Shown here: positions 23,178 to 30,434 of the stretch, one piece after another | Position numbering within the stretch: position 1 is the first letter of the stretch | Layout of the letters: every line of letters starts with the position of its first letter | NCBI RefSeq assembly: GCF_013404075.1 | Contig: NZ_JACBJQ010000053.1 | Span: 1 to 33,162 of the forward strand | DNA length: 33,162 bases | DNA from: Mycolicibacterium vinylchloridicum | GTDB lineage: Bacteria > Actinomycetota > Actinomycetes > Mycobacteriales > Mycobacteriaceae | Direction: 5' to 3' | Position numbers and translations under genes: made by a program | The notes under the pieces: generated by a model | Told to the model about the DNA's origin: nothing | Seen by the model: only the letters and a program-made list of their open reading frames with translations | The model's database searches: none

Positions 23178-23270
23178 CCTGACCCATCCCCCCAAGACCG
23201 GTCAGGAGCGAAGGGCTCGGGCCGCTCTATCCCCCTAGCGTTGTCCGAGCCCTTCCATCCTGGGGGATTT
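23178..23270 (+). ncRNA. small RNA resembling actinobacterial 6C RNA
   Basis: Two hairpins with C-rich loops stand in tandem. Hairpin 1: CCTGACC (23178-23184) pairs with GGTCAGG (23200-23206), the loop holding six Cs at 23188-23193. Hairpin 2: a perfect 10-bp stem 23211-23220 with 23245-23254 (AAGGGCTCGG), an inner CGCT/AGCG stem, and five Cs at 23231-23235 in the loop. Two C-loop hairpins of this size are the definition of the 6C motif (B11 in M. tuberculosis), a regulator whose C-rich loops pair with G-rich mRNA sites. The second loop has five rather than six Cs. The 3' end is set near the TTT after GGGGGA and is uncertain. Confidence 0.65.
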
Positions 23271-23329
23271 CACACGGGATCCGAGCCCTGCCAAGTTGTC
23301 GGCCTCCCCCGGCCCCGTCGTGACTTGGC
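23244..23329 (+). repeat. repeated 3' arm and third C-loop hairpin downstream of the 6C-like RNA
   Basis: TCCGAGCCCT occurs at 23244-23253 (3' arm of hairpin 2) and again at 23280-23289, so the 5' arm at 23213-23220 has two possible partners. Directly after, GCCAAGT (23290-23296) pairs with ACTTGGC (23323-23329); inside it GGCC-TCCCCC-GGCC (23301-23314) forms a third C-loop hairpin. The rest of 23097-23546 holds no gene I can support. Confidence 0.6.
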
Positions 23330-23546
23330 GTGAAATATATTCCAGTTCACGGTGTTTCAGATTGACATCCCAGATCCCAGGGTGCAGTGCGGCGCAGATT
23401 TGAGCGAGCGGGGCCGTGCGCCGGTATCATCGGACAGAGCACCATCCGGCGATTGCGATGCCGCCCGCCGAAACGTTGAGGCAACTACTCCGTTGCGTTT
23501 CGATGACGAAATGTTCAGACCTACTCCCCTATTCGTGAGGCTACCC

Positions 23547-23732
23547 ATGCGCGACGAGCTGTTTTCCGGCTTCAGTGACGCCGGGTGGGACGAGGCCCCG
23601 TGGGACGTCGAGCCGACGTTCACGGCGGCAGAACTACAGATCCTGCTCAATCCGGAATTGTCGCCCGTGGAGGCTGCCGATCGGGTGGGCTGCGTTGTGC
23701 ATGACGTTGAGCGGTTGCGCCGGACGTCCTGA
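23547..23732 (+). CDS. 61-residue protein of unknown function
   Basis: A small acidic protein. After an N-terminal stretch rich in Asp, Trp and Glu (DAGWDEAPWDVEP) there are two predicted helices, FTAAELQILL and LSPVEAADRVGCVVHDVERLRR. The second has the look of a helix-turn-helix of a sigma-4 or recombinase-type small domain, but that is weak. ATG 23547 has GTGAGG about six bases before it. The frame is open further upstream to 23352 without a good start. It lies between the 6C-like RNA and the DUF1214 gene. I cannot assign a family. Confidence 0.45.
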   Translation: MRDELFSGFSDAGWDEAPWDVEPTFTAAELQILLNPELSPVEAADRVGCVVHDVERLRRTS

Positions 23733-23806
23733 AACTGCAGTCCGCCTACGAGATCAGTGCGCACCCAGGATCGCGCCTGGCGGACAACGGGATACGACCG
23801 ACACCG

Positions 23807-23835
23807 TTGACAGCCAGGCTGCAGCGATGCATATT
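23807..23835 (+). promoter_or_regulatory. candidate promoter of the DUF1214 gene
   Basis: TTGACA (23807-23812) is a consensus -35. CATATT (23830-23835) follows after 17 bases, with TATTTT (23832-23837) overlapping it. This lies about 50 bases before GTG 23887 in an AT-rich patch that stands out from the surrounding GC-rich DNA. Confidence 0.5.
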
Positions 23836-23886
23836 TTATTCGAAATACCGACCGATATGTTCCATTATTGGACCACTGGAGGTTTC

Positions 23887-25017
23887 GTGGCGTACGTACA
23901 GGAATTCGTGGACAGCATCGCCGTGGCCGAGCGGCTGGTTCGCGAGGCGCCGCACGTGCAGAACGAAATCGATCTGCTCGAAGGCTTGCAGTACTTGGCC
24001 GGCTGCGTAGCGGCGTGCACACGCCTCGTATTCGATTACCAACGCGACCATCCGTTCCTGCACTCCGGTACCGGACCGTTCACGAAGATGGCCCTGGACA
24101 ATCCCGACACCCTGTACTTCGGTACCTCGCTACGCGCAGGCCATGAGTATGTGGTGACCGGGACCCGTGGCACCACAACCGATCTGAGTTTTCAGTTGCT
24201 CGGCGGTGAGTACACCGACGACAACGTTCCCGACAACCAGATCGCCTTCGACGACCGCGAACTCGACATCGCTGCCGATGGCAGCTTCGAATGGAGCTTC
24301 ACCCCCCGCAGCGACGCCCAGCTCGTCATCCGCGAGGTTTACAACGACTGGTCGGCCCAGCGCGGCACATTGGCCATCACACGTACTGACACCACGGGTA
24401 CAGCACCGAGCCCGCCGACTCCCCAGCTGATGCACAGTCGGTACGCGGCAGCCGGCAAACAACTCATCAAACGGATCAGGACATGGTTGGCGTTTCCCCA
24501 GTGGTTCTACCTCAACGTCGAAGTCAACACGCTCGTCGCGCCACGGCTCACGCCCGGCGGACTTGCCACCCAGTACTCCTCGGTCGGCCATTTCGACCTT
24601 GACCCCGGGCAGGCCATGGTGATCACACTGCCGCCCTCCGGCGCCCCCTACGTCGGCTTCCAACTCGGCAGCCCGTGGTACATCTCGTTGGACTACATCA
24701 ATCACCAGACCTCGCTGAACGGAACTCAAGCGCAGGTCGATCCCGACGGGATGATCCGGATCGTCGTGGCCCACGACAATCCAGGGGTGACGAACTGGGT
24801 GGAGACACTCGGCCATCGACGCGGCTACCTGCAGTTTCGCTGGCAACGGACGGCACGTGCACTCACCGAAGCCGACGGTCCCACCGCCGAAGTCGTCGAC
24901 ATCGACGCGGTACCGTCCAGATTGCCTTATTTCACCCAGAACGCGATCAGCAGCGACGACTGGCGAGCACGGATTGCCCTGCGCCAGCGGCAGATCGGCA
25001 ACCGAATGGTGGCGTAG
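23887..25017 (+). CDS. DUF1214-domain protein
   Basis: A 376-residue soluble protein. The C-terminal half has the DUF1214 pattern: GQAMVITLPPSGAPYVGFQL, then WYISLDYINHQTSLNGTQA, DGMIRIVVAHDNPGVTNWVE and GYLQFRWQR. The N-terminal part has the DNPDTLYFGTSL and GHEYVVTG segments often seen ahead of it. The family is common in mycobacteria, fold known from structural genomics, biochemical role not established. GTG 23887 is chosen because TGGAGG lies just upstream; ATG 23829 is the alternative. A TTGACA promoter lies about 50 bases before the start. It ends shortly before the tRNA-Ala gene on the other strand. Confidence 0.82.
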   Translation: MAYVQEFVDSIAVAERLVREAPHVQNEIDLLEGLQYLAGCVAACTRLVFDYQRDHPFLHSGTGPFTKMALDNPDTLYFGTSLRAGHEYVVTGTRGTTTDLSFQLLGGEYTDDNVPDNQIAFDDRELDIAADGSFEWSFTPRSDAQLVIREVYNDWSAQRGTLAITRTDTTGTAPSPPTPQLMHSRYAAAGKQLIKRIRTWLAFPQWFYLNVEVNTLVAPRLTPGGLATQYSSVGHFDLDPGQAMVITLPPSGAPYVGFQLGSPWYISLDYINHQTSLNGTQAQVDPDGMIRIVVAHDNPGVTNWVETLGHRRGYLQFRWQRTARALTEADGPTAEVVDIDAVPSRLPYFTQNAISSDDWRARIALRQRQIGNRMVA

Positions 25018-25058
25018 CCCGGGTTCGATCAGGGAACGTCAGATGTGTCAAAACAAAG

Positions 25059-25131
25059 TGGAGCTAAGGGGAATCGAACCCCTGACCTTCTCGATGCGAA
25101 CGAGACGCGCTACCAACTGCGCTATAGCCCC
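25059..25131 (-). tRNA. tRNA-Ala (anticodon CGC)
   Basis: The minus strand folds as a full cloverleaf of 73 bases. The acceptor GGGGCTA pairs with TAGCTCC, including the G3-U70 wobble that defines alanine identity, with A73. The D arm contains AGTTGGTAG, the anticodon stem TCTCG/CGAGA closes the loop TTCGCAT (anticodon CGC, reading GCG), and the T arm has GGTTCGATTCC. CCA is not encoded. It is the only RNA gene of the classical kind in the window and marks the junction between the variable region and the conserved glpR block. Confidence 0.97.
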
Positions 25132-25182
25132 TTGGTCTCTGGCAGGTTACCAGCCGAAGCCCGCCCAGCCGAAACCGGTGAC

Positions 25183-26244
25183 CTACTGACCGGCCGCCCG
25201 CGGCAGGTCGAAGTGGCGGGCGAACGCGACCTCGTCCAGGTGCTCGAAGATCGGGTCCTCGTCGTCGATGTCCAGCACCGCCGCGCCGGGTCGGCGCAGC
25301 CGCGAGGGCACGACGTCGTACTGGCGGTCCTCGGTGTTCTCCACGCCGAGTCGCGAGCGCGCCATCCGCTGCTGGCGGCGTCGGCGCACCTGCTCCTCGA
25401 TCCGCGTCTGGCGGCGCAGATAAGCCAGGTACAGCACCGTCACCGCACCGGCCCCGCCGCATGCCCACCACAGATCGGGGCTGACGGTGAACGAGAGCAC
25501 TGCGGTGATCACCATGATCGCGGCCATCGCCATCAGCATCCGCTTGCGGAAGCGGTACTTGCGCGCGACGACGGCCGCGGCCGTCGTCTCCGCTCGCCGC
25601 GGCCGGTTGGCCCGCGGCGTCACCGTCGTCGCCGGCTCTTCCTCGGCTTCCAGACCCGAAGTGTCCTCGACGGTTTCGTATTCGTCGGCGGTGCCGTCCT
25701 GCGGCTCGTCGTCGGCGATCGCCTGGAACGTGTCGGTGGCTTCTCCTTCTGCCACCGCCTCGGCCTCACGCTCGGCCTCGTCCTGCTCGTCGACCGCCGA
25801 CACCTCGGGCTCTGCGGGGGCTTCGTCGAACAGGGTCGGCTGCGGCGCGGCGACGCGGGCGGTACCGCCGACGGGCAGCGCGCCGGAATCCTCGTCGACC
25901 ACGTCGACGTCGAGATAGTCAGGCTCGGACTCTTCGACCACCGCGGCGACCACCACCACCGAGCGAGTGCGGGAGGGTACGGCCTCGCCGGCTCCGTCCT
26001 CCGCGTCCACCTCGTCGAACTGGTCGTCGTCCTGGGGCTGCCAGTCCGGGTCGTGCCGGTGGCCCGCCGACGGTCCGCTGCGCCTGAATCGCGCCCTCGC
26101 GCCACCGTTGAGCACCCGGGTCGCAAGCGCGACGTCGCTGGTGCGGCGGACGTTGTCGCGCTTGCTGATGAGCATGGGAACCAGCACGAACAACCAAAGC
26201 ACCACGAGCGAGATCCAGAGCAATGACTGGGGGATGCTTGGCAT
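25183..26244 (-). CDS. glpR: GlpR/SepX-type membrane receptor for gephyrin-like Glp
   Basis: A 353-residue protein: TM helix at 8-26, then a long acidic, low-complexity cytoplasmic region (about 65-205, many Asp/Glu), then two TM helices (about 237-254 and 258-276) and a basic, then acidic, C-terminal tail. This is the layout of Rv0996 and of actinobacterial GlpR/SepX proteins, which anchor the gephyrin-like protein Glp at the divisome and help link septation and polar growth. The match rests on architecture and on its place beside rimJ and glp. ATG 26244 has AAAGGAG nine bases upstream. Confidence 0.82.
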   Translation of the reverse strand: MPSIPQSLLWISLVVLWLFVLVPMLISKRDNVRRTSDVALATRVLNGGARARFRRSGPSAGHRHDPDWQPQDDDQFDEVDAEDGAGEAVPSRTRSVVVVAAVVEESEPDYLDVDVVDEDSGALPVGGTARVAAPQPTLFDEAPAEPEVSAVDEQDEAEREAEAVAEGEATDTFQAIADDEPQDGTADEYETVEDTSGLEAEEEPATTVTPRANRPRRAETTAAAVVARKYRFRKRMLMAMAAIMVITAVLSFTVSPDLWWACGGAGAVTVLYLAYLRRQTRIEEQVRRRRQQRMARSRLGVENTEDRQYDVVPSRLRRPGAAVLDIDDEDPIFEHLDEVAFARHFDLPRAAGQ

Positions 26245-26313
26245 GATGGCCTGCTCCTTTCCCGTCCAGGCTAGGTCCGTGACCTACGCAACCCGTGACG
26301 GCGCGCCGAGGTC

Positions 26314-26331
26314 AATTACACACGTGTAATT
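26314..26331. repeat. 18-bp inverted repeat upstream of glpR
   Basis: AATTACAC-AC-GTGTAATT: eight-base perfect arms around two bases, in an AT-rich patch about 70 bases before glpR ATG 26244 and downstream of the rimJ stop. It could be an operator for glpR; too short and without a U-tract for a terminator. No regulator recognised. Confidence 0.6.
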
Positions 26332-26390
26332 AGCCCATGACAAGCACCAACAGCCCCAAATGTCACATTAGTAACAACTCAACGTGGCAA

Positions 26391-27044
26391 TCAGGTCCAC
26401 TGAGCCAACCCGCGGTGCACCAGCCGGCCGGAAACGGACCCCTCGATTTCCTCCACAGTCATCGCGACCAACAGGTGGTCGCGCCACGCACCGTCGACGT
26501 CGAGGTACCTCTCCAGCAGGCCTTCCTCGCGGAAGCCGACCTTGGCCAGCACCGCGCGACTGGCCGCATTCTCCGGACGCACCGTCGCCTCCACGCGATG
26601 CAGAGTGACCGGGCCGAAACAGTGGTCGAGGCCCAGGGCCAGCGCACCGGTCGCCACCCCGGCCCCGGTCACGGCACTGGACACCCAATAGCCGATCCAG
26701 GCCGAGCGCAGCGCCCCGTGCGTCACGTTGCCGATCGTGAGCTGACCACAGAACTGCCCGTCAAGTTCGATCGCGTACGGCAGCATCCGGCCTTTGCGCG
26801 CCTCCGCGCGAAGCCCGGAACACACCGCCGGCCATGACGAAACCGCATGCCGCACAGCCCAATCCACCTCTGCCGTCGGCTCCCACGGTTCGAGATGACG
26901 ACGATCGGCCATTCGGATGCGGCTCCATAACGCCGCGTCGCGCATGCGCACCGGACGCAACCGGACGACACCGGCGCCGACCCGGAGTGGACCGACCGCG
27001 GCGGGCCATCCCGGATGCAGAGAACTGTTACGCCACAGATTCAC
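26391..27044 (-). CDS. rimJ: RimJ-like GNAT N-acetyltransferase
   Basis: A 217-residue GNAT of the RimJ/RimL type (ribosomal-protein or peptide N-terminal acetyltransferase family). The N-terminus has VRLRPVRMRDAALWSRIR, the centre GYWVSSAVTGAGVATGAL (acetyl-CoA loop) and then LHRVEATVRPENAASRAVLAKVGF, all typical. GTG 27044 is chosen because CGGAG lies five bases upstream; it starts 13 bases after the glp stop, so the two are co-transcribed. The order glp-rimJ-glpR is the conserved mycobacterial one. Actual substrates in mycobacteria are not settled. Confidence 0.88.
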   Translation of the reverse strand: MNLWRNSSLHPGWPAAVGPLRVGAGVVRLRPVRMRDAALWSRIRMADRRHLEPWEPTAEVDWAVRHAVSSWPAVCSGLRAEARKGRMLPYAIELDGQFCGQLTIGNVTHGALRSAWIGYWVSSAVTGAGVATGALALGLDHCFGPVTLHRVEATVRPENAASRAVLAKVGFREEGLLERYLDVDGAWRDHLLVAMTVEEIEGSVSGRLVHRGLAQWT

Positions 27045-27057
27045 AGTGCTCCGCGGT

Positions 27058-28314
27058 TCAGCCGCGCTGCGCAAGGAAGGCGACGTCGACGAGCTCGCCG
27101 GTCCGCACCTGATCAACCTCGGTGGGCACCACCACCAAGCAATTGGCCTCGGCCAGCGTCGCCAAGAGATGCGACGAGGCGCCGGGCGCACCACCGAGCG
27201 CCTGGACGAGATATTCGCCGGTGTCCTGGTCGCGCATCAGCTGGCCGCGCAAGAATCCCTTGCGTCCCGGCACCGACGAAATCGGCGACAACGCCCGGGC
27301 CTGCACGACACGCCGCATCGGCTGCCGTTTGCCCAACGACAGCCGGATCAACGGGCGAACCATCACCTCGAACACCACCAGCGCACTGACCGGATTGGCA
27401 GGCAGCAGGAAGGTCGGCACTCCCTCGCGGCCCAACTGGCCGAAACCCTGGACCGATCCCGGATGCATCGCGATGCGGCTGACCTCCATCTCGCCGAGCT
27501 TGGACAGCACCGTGCGCACGCTCTCGGCGGCCGCACCGCCGACAGCGCCGGCGATCACCACCAGCTCGGCGCGGTTGAGCTGACCCTCGACCACCTCACG
27601 CAGTTCCTTGGGATCGGTGCTGACGATGCCCAGCCGACTCACTTCGGCGCCCGCGTCCCGCGCGGCGGCAGCGATCGCATACGAATTCACGTCGTAGACC
27701 TGGCCGTTGCCGGGCGTGCGAGAGATATCGACGAGTTCGCCGCCCACACTGAGCACGGTCACCCGCGGGCGCGGATGCACCAACACCCGCTCGCGACCGA
27801 CCGCGGCCAACAGTCCGACCTGCGCAGCACCGATGATCGCGCCTGCCCGCACCGCGACGTCGCCCGGCTGGACATCGTCACCGGCCCGGCGGACATAGGC
27901 CCCCGACCGCACCCCGCGCAGTACCCGCACCCGCGCCTGACCCCCATCGGTCCAGCGCAGCGGAAGCACCGCATCGGCCAGCGTCGGCATCGGCGCGCCG
28001 GTCTGCACCCGGGCCGCTTGTTTGGGCTGCAGCCGGCTCGGGGTCCGTGTGCCCGCTTCGATCACGCCCATCACCGGCAGGCTGATCTCACCGTCGCCCT
28101 GCTCGTCGTCGGCGTCGGCACCGATGCCCTGAACATCCACGCTCCGAACGGCATAGCCGTCGATGGCCGCCTGGTCGAAACCGGGCAGTGGATGTTCGGT
28201 GATCACTTCCTCGGCACACATCAGACCCTGTGCCTCGGCGATCGGCACCCGAACCGGTCGTGGCGCCACCGCGGCGGCCGCCACCCTGGCTTGCTGTTCC
28301 TCTACCGAACGCAC
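27058..28314 (-). CDS. glp: gephyrin-like protein Glp (MoeA paralogue, Rv0994/MoeA1 type)
   Basis: A 418-residue protein with the full MoeA/gephyrin-E fold. PGFDQAAIDGYAV is at 44-56, the molybdopterin-binding (MogA-like) domain at about 180-325, LPANPVS at 304-310, and the C-terminal beta-barrel with SHLLATLAEANCLVVVP. The loop that in catalytic MoeA reads GGVSxG is here AGAVGGAAAES (255-265), and LPGNP is changed to LPANP. This fits a protein recruited to cell division (actinobacterial Glp, bound by GlpR) rather than molybdenum insertion. GTG 28314 has GAAAGG seven bases upstream. It lies 48 bases after galU and ahead of rimJ and glpR. Confidence 0.85.
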   Translation of the reverse strand: MRSVEEQQARVAAAAVAPRPVRVPIAEAQGLMCAEEVITEHPLPGFDQAAIDGYAVRSVDVQGIGADADDEQGDGEISLPVMGVIEAGTRTPSRLQPKQAARVQTGAPMPTLADAVLPLRWTDGGQARVRVLRGVRSGAYVRRAGDDVQPGDVAVRAGAIIGAAQVGLLAAVGRERVLVHPRPRVTVLSVGGELVDISRTPGNGQVYDVNSYAIAAAARDAGAEVSRLGIVSTDPKELREVVEGQLNRAELVVIAGAVGGAAAESVRTVLSKLGEMEVSRIAMHPGSVQGFGQLGREGVPTFLLPANPVSALVVFEVMVRPLIRLSLGKRQPMRRVVQARALSPISSVPGRKGFLRGQLMRDQDTGEYLVQALGGAPGASSHLLATLAEANCLVVVPTEVDQVRTGELVDVAFLAQRG

Positions 28315-28362
28315 CGCGCGCCTTTCTGCCTCGGAACCCGTCGCGCGGGCCCGGCGCAGCTT

Positions 28363-29283
28363 CTACTGTTCGGTCTTGCCGGCCAGGCCTAGGCGCGCCA
28401 CCAACCACGCCCGCAAATCCGGGCCATAGTCGTCACGATCCAACGCAAAGTCAACCGCAGCCTTCAGGTAGCCGCCGGGATTTCCCAAGTCGTGTCGAGA
28501 GCCGCGATGCACGACGACGTGAACCGGATGGCCTTCCTTGATCAGCAACTCGATCGCGTCGGTCAGCTGGATCTCGCCGCCGACACCGCGGTCAACCCGG
28601 CGCAGGGCATCGAAGATCGCCCGGTCGAGGATGTAGCGACCGGCCGCGGCGAACCGTGACGGCGCGTCCTCCACCTTCGGCTTTTCCACCATGCCCTTGA
28701 CTTTGAGCACGTTCGGGTTGGCCGCGTCCGGCACCGGCTCGACGTCGAAAACGCCGTAGGCGCTGATCTCCTCGTCGCTCACCTCGATGGCGCACAACAC
28801 CGTGCCACCGCGTTTGGCCCGGACCTTCGCCATCGTCTCCAGCACGCCGGTGGGCAGCACCAGATCGTCGGGCAGCAGGACAGACACCGCGTCCTCGTCT
28901 GGGGACAGCACCGCTTCCACGCACCCGACGGCGTGACCCAGGCCCAGCGGCTCGTGCTGCACCACGGACTCGACCTTGATCAGGGCCGGGGCGCGGCGCA
29001 CCTTCTCCAGCATCGCCTTCTTGCCGCGAGCCTCCAGCGTGCCCTCGAGCACCAGGTCCTCGACGAAGTGAGCGACCACGCTGTCTTTGCCCTCGGACGT
29101 CACGATCACCAAGCGCTCGGCGCCGGCCTCGGCGGCTTCCTCAGCGACCAGCTCGATACCGGGCGTGTCCACGACCGGCAGCAGCTCCTTGGGCACGGTC
29201 TTGGTCACGGGCAGGAATCGCGTACCCAACCCGGCCGCGGGGACGATCGCTGTACGCGGGATCGGGACCTCTGGCGGCCTCAT
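28363..29283 (-). CDS. galU: UTP--glucose-1-phosphate uridylyltransferase
   Basis: A 306-residue nucleotidyltransferase that makes UDP-glucose from UTP and glucose-1-phosphate for trehalose, glucan and cell-wall sugars. The nucleotide motif GLGTRFLPVTKTVPKELLPV is at 18-37, then EGKDSVVAHF, LGLGHAVGC (uridine loop), LLPDDLVL (metal-binding Asp pair) and VEKPKVEDAPS. ATG 29283 is preceded by TAGGGT at seven bases, so the transcript is probably leaderless. It heads the glp-rimJ-glpR unit and is divergent from the cyclo-ligase gene. Confidence 0.96.
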   Translation of the reverse strand: MRPPEVPIPRTAIVPAAGLGTRFLPVTKTVPKELLPVVDTPGIELVAEEAAEAGAERLVIVTSEGKDSVVAHFVEDLVLEGTLEARGKKAMLEKVRRAPALIKVESVVQHEPLGLGHAVGCVEAVLSPDEDAVSVLLPDDLVLPTGVLETMAKVRAKRGGTVLCAIEVSDEEISAYGVFDVEPVPDAANPNVLKVKGMVEKPKVEDAPSRFAAAGRYILDRAIFDALRRVDRGVGGEIQLTDAIELLIKEGHPVHVVVHRGSRHDLGNPGGYLKAAVDFALDRDDYGPDLRAWLVARLGLAGKTEQ

Positions 29284-29296
29284 CGTTCACACCCTA
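29284..29296 (-). promoter_or_regulatory. leaderless promoter of galU
   Basis: On the minus strand TAGGGT (29296-29291) is followed by seven bases and ATG 29283. There is no ribosome site in the spacer. Confidence 0.5.
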
Positions 29297-29346
29297 TCGG
29301 CATCATGATGGCCCCTCACTCTGGCGCAATCGACACGCGCGCTGAC

Positions 29347-29952
29347 ATGGTGGACGGCGTGCTCGCCGGTACGAAAGCCCAACACAGGAAAGCCCTGTTG
29401 GCGGCGCGCCGCGCGGTTCCCGACGACGTCCGGGCCGCCGAAGTGCTGGCGCTCACCGAGCACCTCGGGCAGTTCGTGAGCCGAGCCGACACCGTCTGCG
29501 CCTACCTCCCGGTGGGCGCCGAGCCTGGTTCGCCGCAGATGGTCGACCGGCTGCACGAGCTGTGTTCCCGGGTGCTGTTGCCGGTGACCCGTTCGGGTGC
29601 CGACGGTGAGCCGCTGGCGCTCCTGTGGGGTGTCTACGTTCCCGGCGCACTGGTTGCGGCCCGGTTCGGTCTGTTCGAGCCCGCCGCGCCGTGGTTGCCA
29701 GAGACGACGGTGTCCGAGGCGGACGTGGTGCTGGTCCCTGCGCTGGCCGTCGACCGCACAGGGGTTCGACTCGGGCGCGGTGGCGGGTTCTACGACCGCT
29801 CGTTGGTGCTGTGCCGGCCCGGGGCCACCCTCGTCGCGGTGGTCCGCGACGAGGAAGTCCTCGACGAGCTGCCCAGTGAGCCACATGACATTCGAATGAC
29901 CCATGCCCTTACCCCCAAACATGGCCTGTTCGCGCTGGCCGACACGTTGTGA
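29347..29952 (+). CDS. 5-formyltetrahydrofolate cyclo-ligase
   Basis: A protein of about 201 residues (Rv0992c type) that converts 5-formyl-THF to 5,10-methenyl-THF with ATP. The ATP site is seen at the N-terminus (KAQHRKALLAARRAVP) and in the C-terminal loop LGRGGGFYDRSL, the family signature. VLVPALAVDRTGVRLGRGGG is intact. ATG 29347 is used to match family length; ATG 29305/29308 would add 13-14 residues and no start has a clear ribosome site. It is divergent from galU, the conserved arrangement in mycobacteria. Confidence 0.9.
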   Translation: MVDGVLAGTKAQHRKALLAARRAVPDDVRAAEVLALTEHLGQFVSRADTVCAYLPVGAEPGSPQMVDRLHELCSRVLLPVTRSGADGEPLALLWGVYVPGALVAARFGLFEPAAPWLPETTVSEADVVLVPALAVDRTGVRLGRGGGFYDRSLVLCRPGATLVAVVRDEEVLDELPSEPHDIRMTHALTPKHGLFALADTL

Positions 29953-30064
29953 GGCCATCGGCCTACCATGCACCCGAGTTGCCCCCCTCGAAACACTTTT
30001 TGCGGCATTTGGTCGCACCACCCCGCGCGGTATTGGCGGGAATGATACGTGCCACATAGCGGTT

Positions 30065-30091
30065 CTAGCACTTGACACGATAGAGTGCTAA
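30065..30091 (+). promoter_or_regulatory. CIRCE element (HrcA operator) upstream of ruc
   Basis: CTAGCACTT, nine bases, GAGTGCTAA. The right arm is the exact CIRCE consensus, the left arm matches seven of nine, and the spacer is the canonical nine. A TANNNT box (TAGAGT, 30081-30086) and a TTGACA lie inside it, so HrcA binding would block transcription. It lies 28 bases before GTG 30120. It predicts heat-shock control of the downstream gene, in line with the M. tuberculosis locus. Confidence 0.9.
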
Positions 30092-30119
30092 AAGTCCAAG
30101 TTTCGTCCCGGAGGTTCAT

Positions 30120-30434
30120 GTGCCGACCTACAGCTACGCGTGCACCGAGTGCGATAACCGCTTCGACGCCGTGCAGGCCTTCACTGACGATGCGCTGACC
30201 AGCTGCCCGCAGTGCACGGGCCGGCTGCGCAAGCTGTTCAACTCGGTTGGCGTGGTGTTCAAGGGCAGTGGCTTCTACCGGACCGACAGCCGTGATTCGT
30301 CGAAGAACACCAAGTCGGATTCACCTTCCTCGTCGAGTTCGGAAAAGTCCTCGAGTTCCACCGACTCGTCGGCCAGCTCGTCGAGCTCGAGTTCGTCGAG
30401 CACCTCGGCACCGGCCGCTGCGGCCTCCAGCTAG
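30120..30434 (+). CDS. ruc: redox-regulated chaperone Ruc (FmdB-type zinc ribbon protein)
   Basis: A 104-residue protein (Rv0991c type). The N-terminal FmdB zinc ribbon has cysteines at 8, 11, 29 and 32 (CTEC and CPQC); the second half, from about 57, is a disordered serine-rich tail. In M. tuberculosis the orthologue is a heat-shock protein that becomes an active holdase when its cysteines are oxidised and passes clients to DnaK. GTG 30120 has GGAGG at the right distance. The CIRCE element just upstream agrees with heat-shock control. The tail is longer and more serine-rich than I would expect. Its stop shares CTAG with the convergent EAL gene. Confidence 0.88.
   Translation: MPTYSYACTECDNRFDAVQAFTDDALTSCPQCTGRLRKLFNSVGVVFKGSGFYRTDSRDSSKNTKSDSPSSSSSEKSSSSTDSSASSSSSSSSSTSAPAAAASS

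Noticed and set aside
23271..23546. Riboswitch for the 61-residue gene
   Set aside because: The hairpins have C-rich loops like the neighbouring small RNA and match no riboswitch core I know; there is no expression platform next to the start.
25045..26226. 393-residue plus-strand ORF across the tRNA and glpR
   Set aside because: It would read through a tRNA gene on the other strand and is a shadow of glpR.
2387..26244. Prophage or integrative element in the variable region
   Set aside because: No integrase, phage structural gene, relaxase or repeated tRNA end is visible; only the gene content suggests accessory DNA.
26917..28392. 491-residue plus-strand ORF opposite glp
   Set aside because: Arginine/histidine/proline-rich shadow of a high-GC gene; no ribosome site or known motif, and the opposite strand encodes a clear MoeA-fold protein.
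30300..30430. Serine-codon run in ruc as a simple repeat or frameshift artefact
   Set aside because: The frame stays open to a normal stop, codons vary, and a disordered tail is known for this family.
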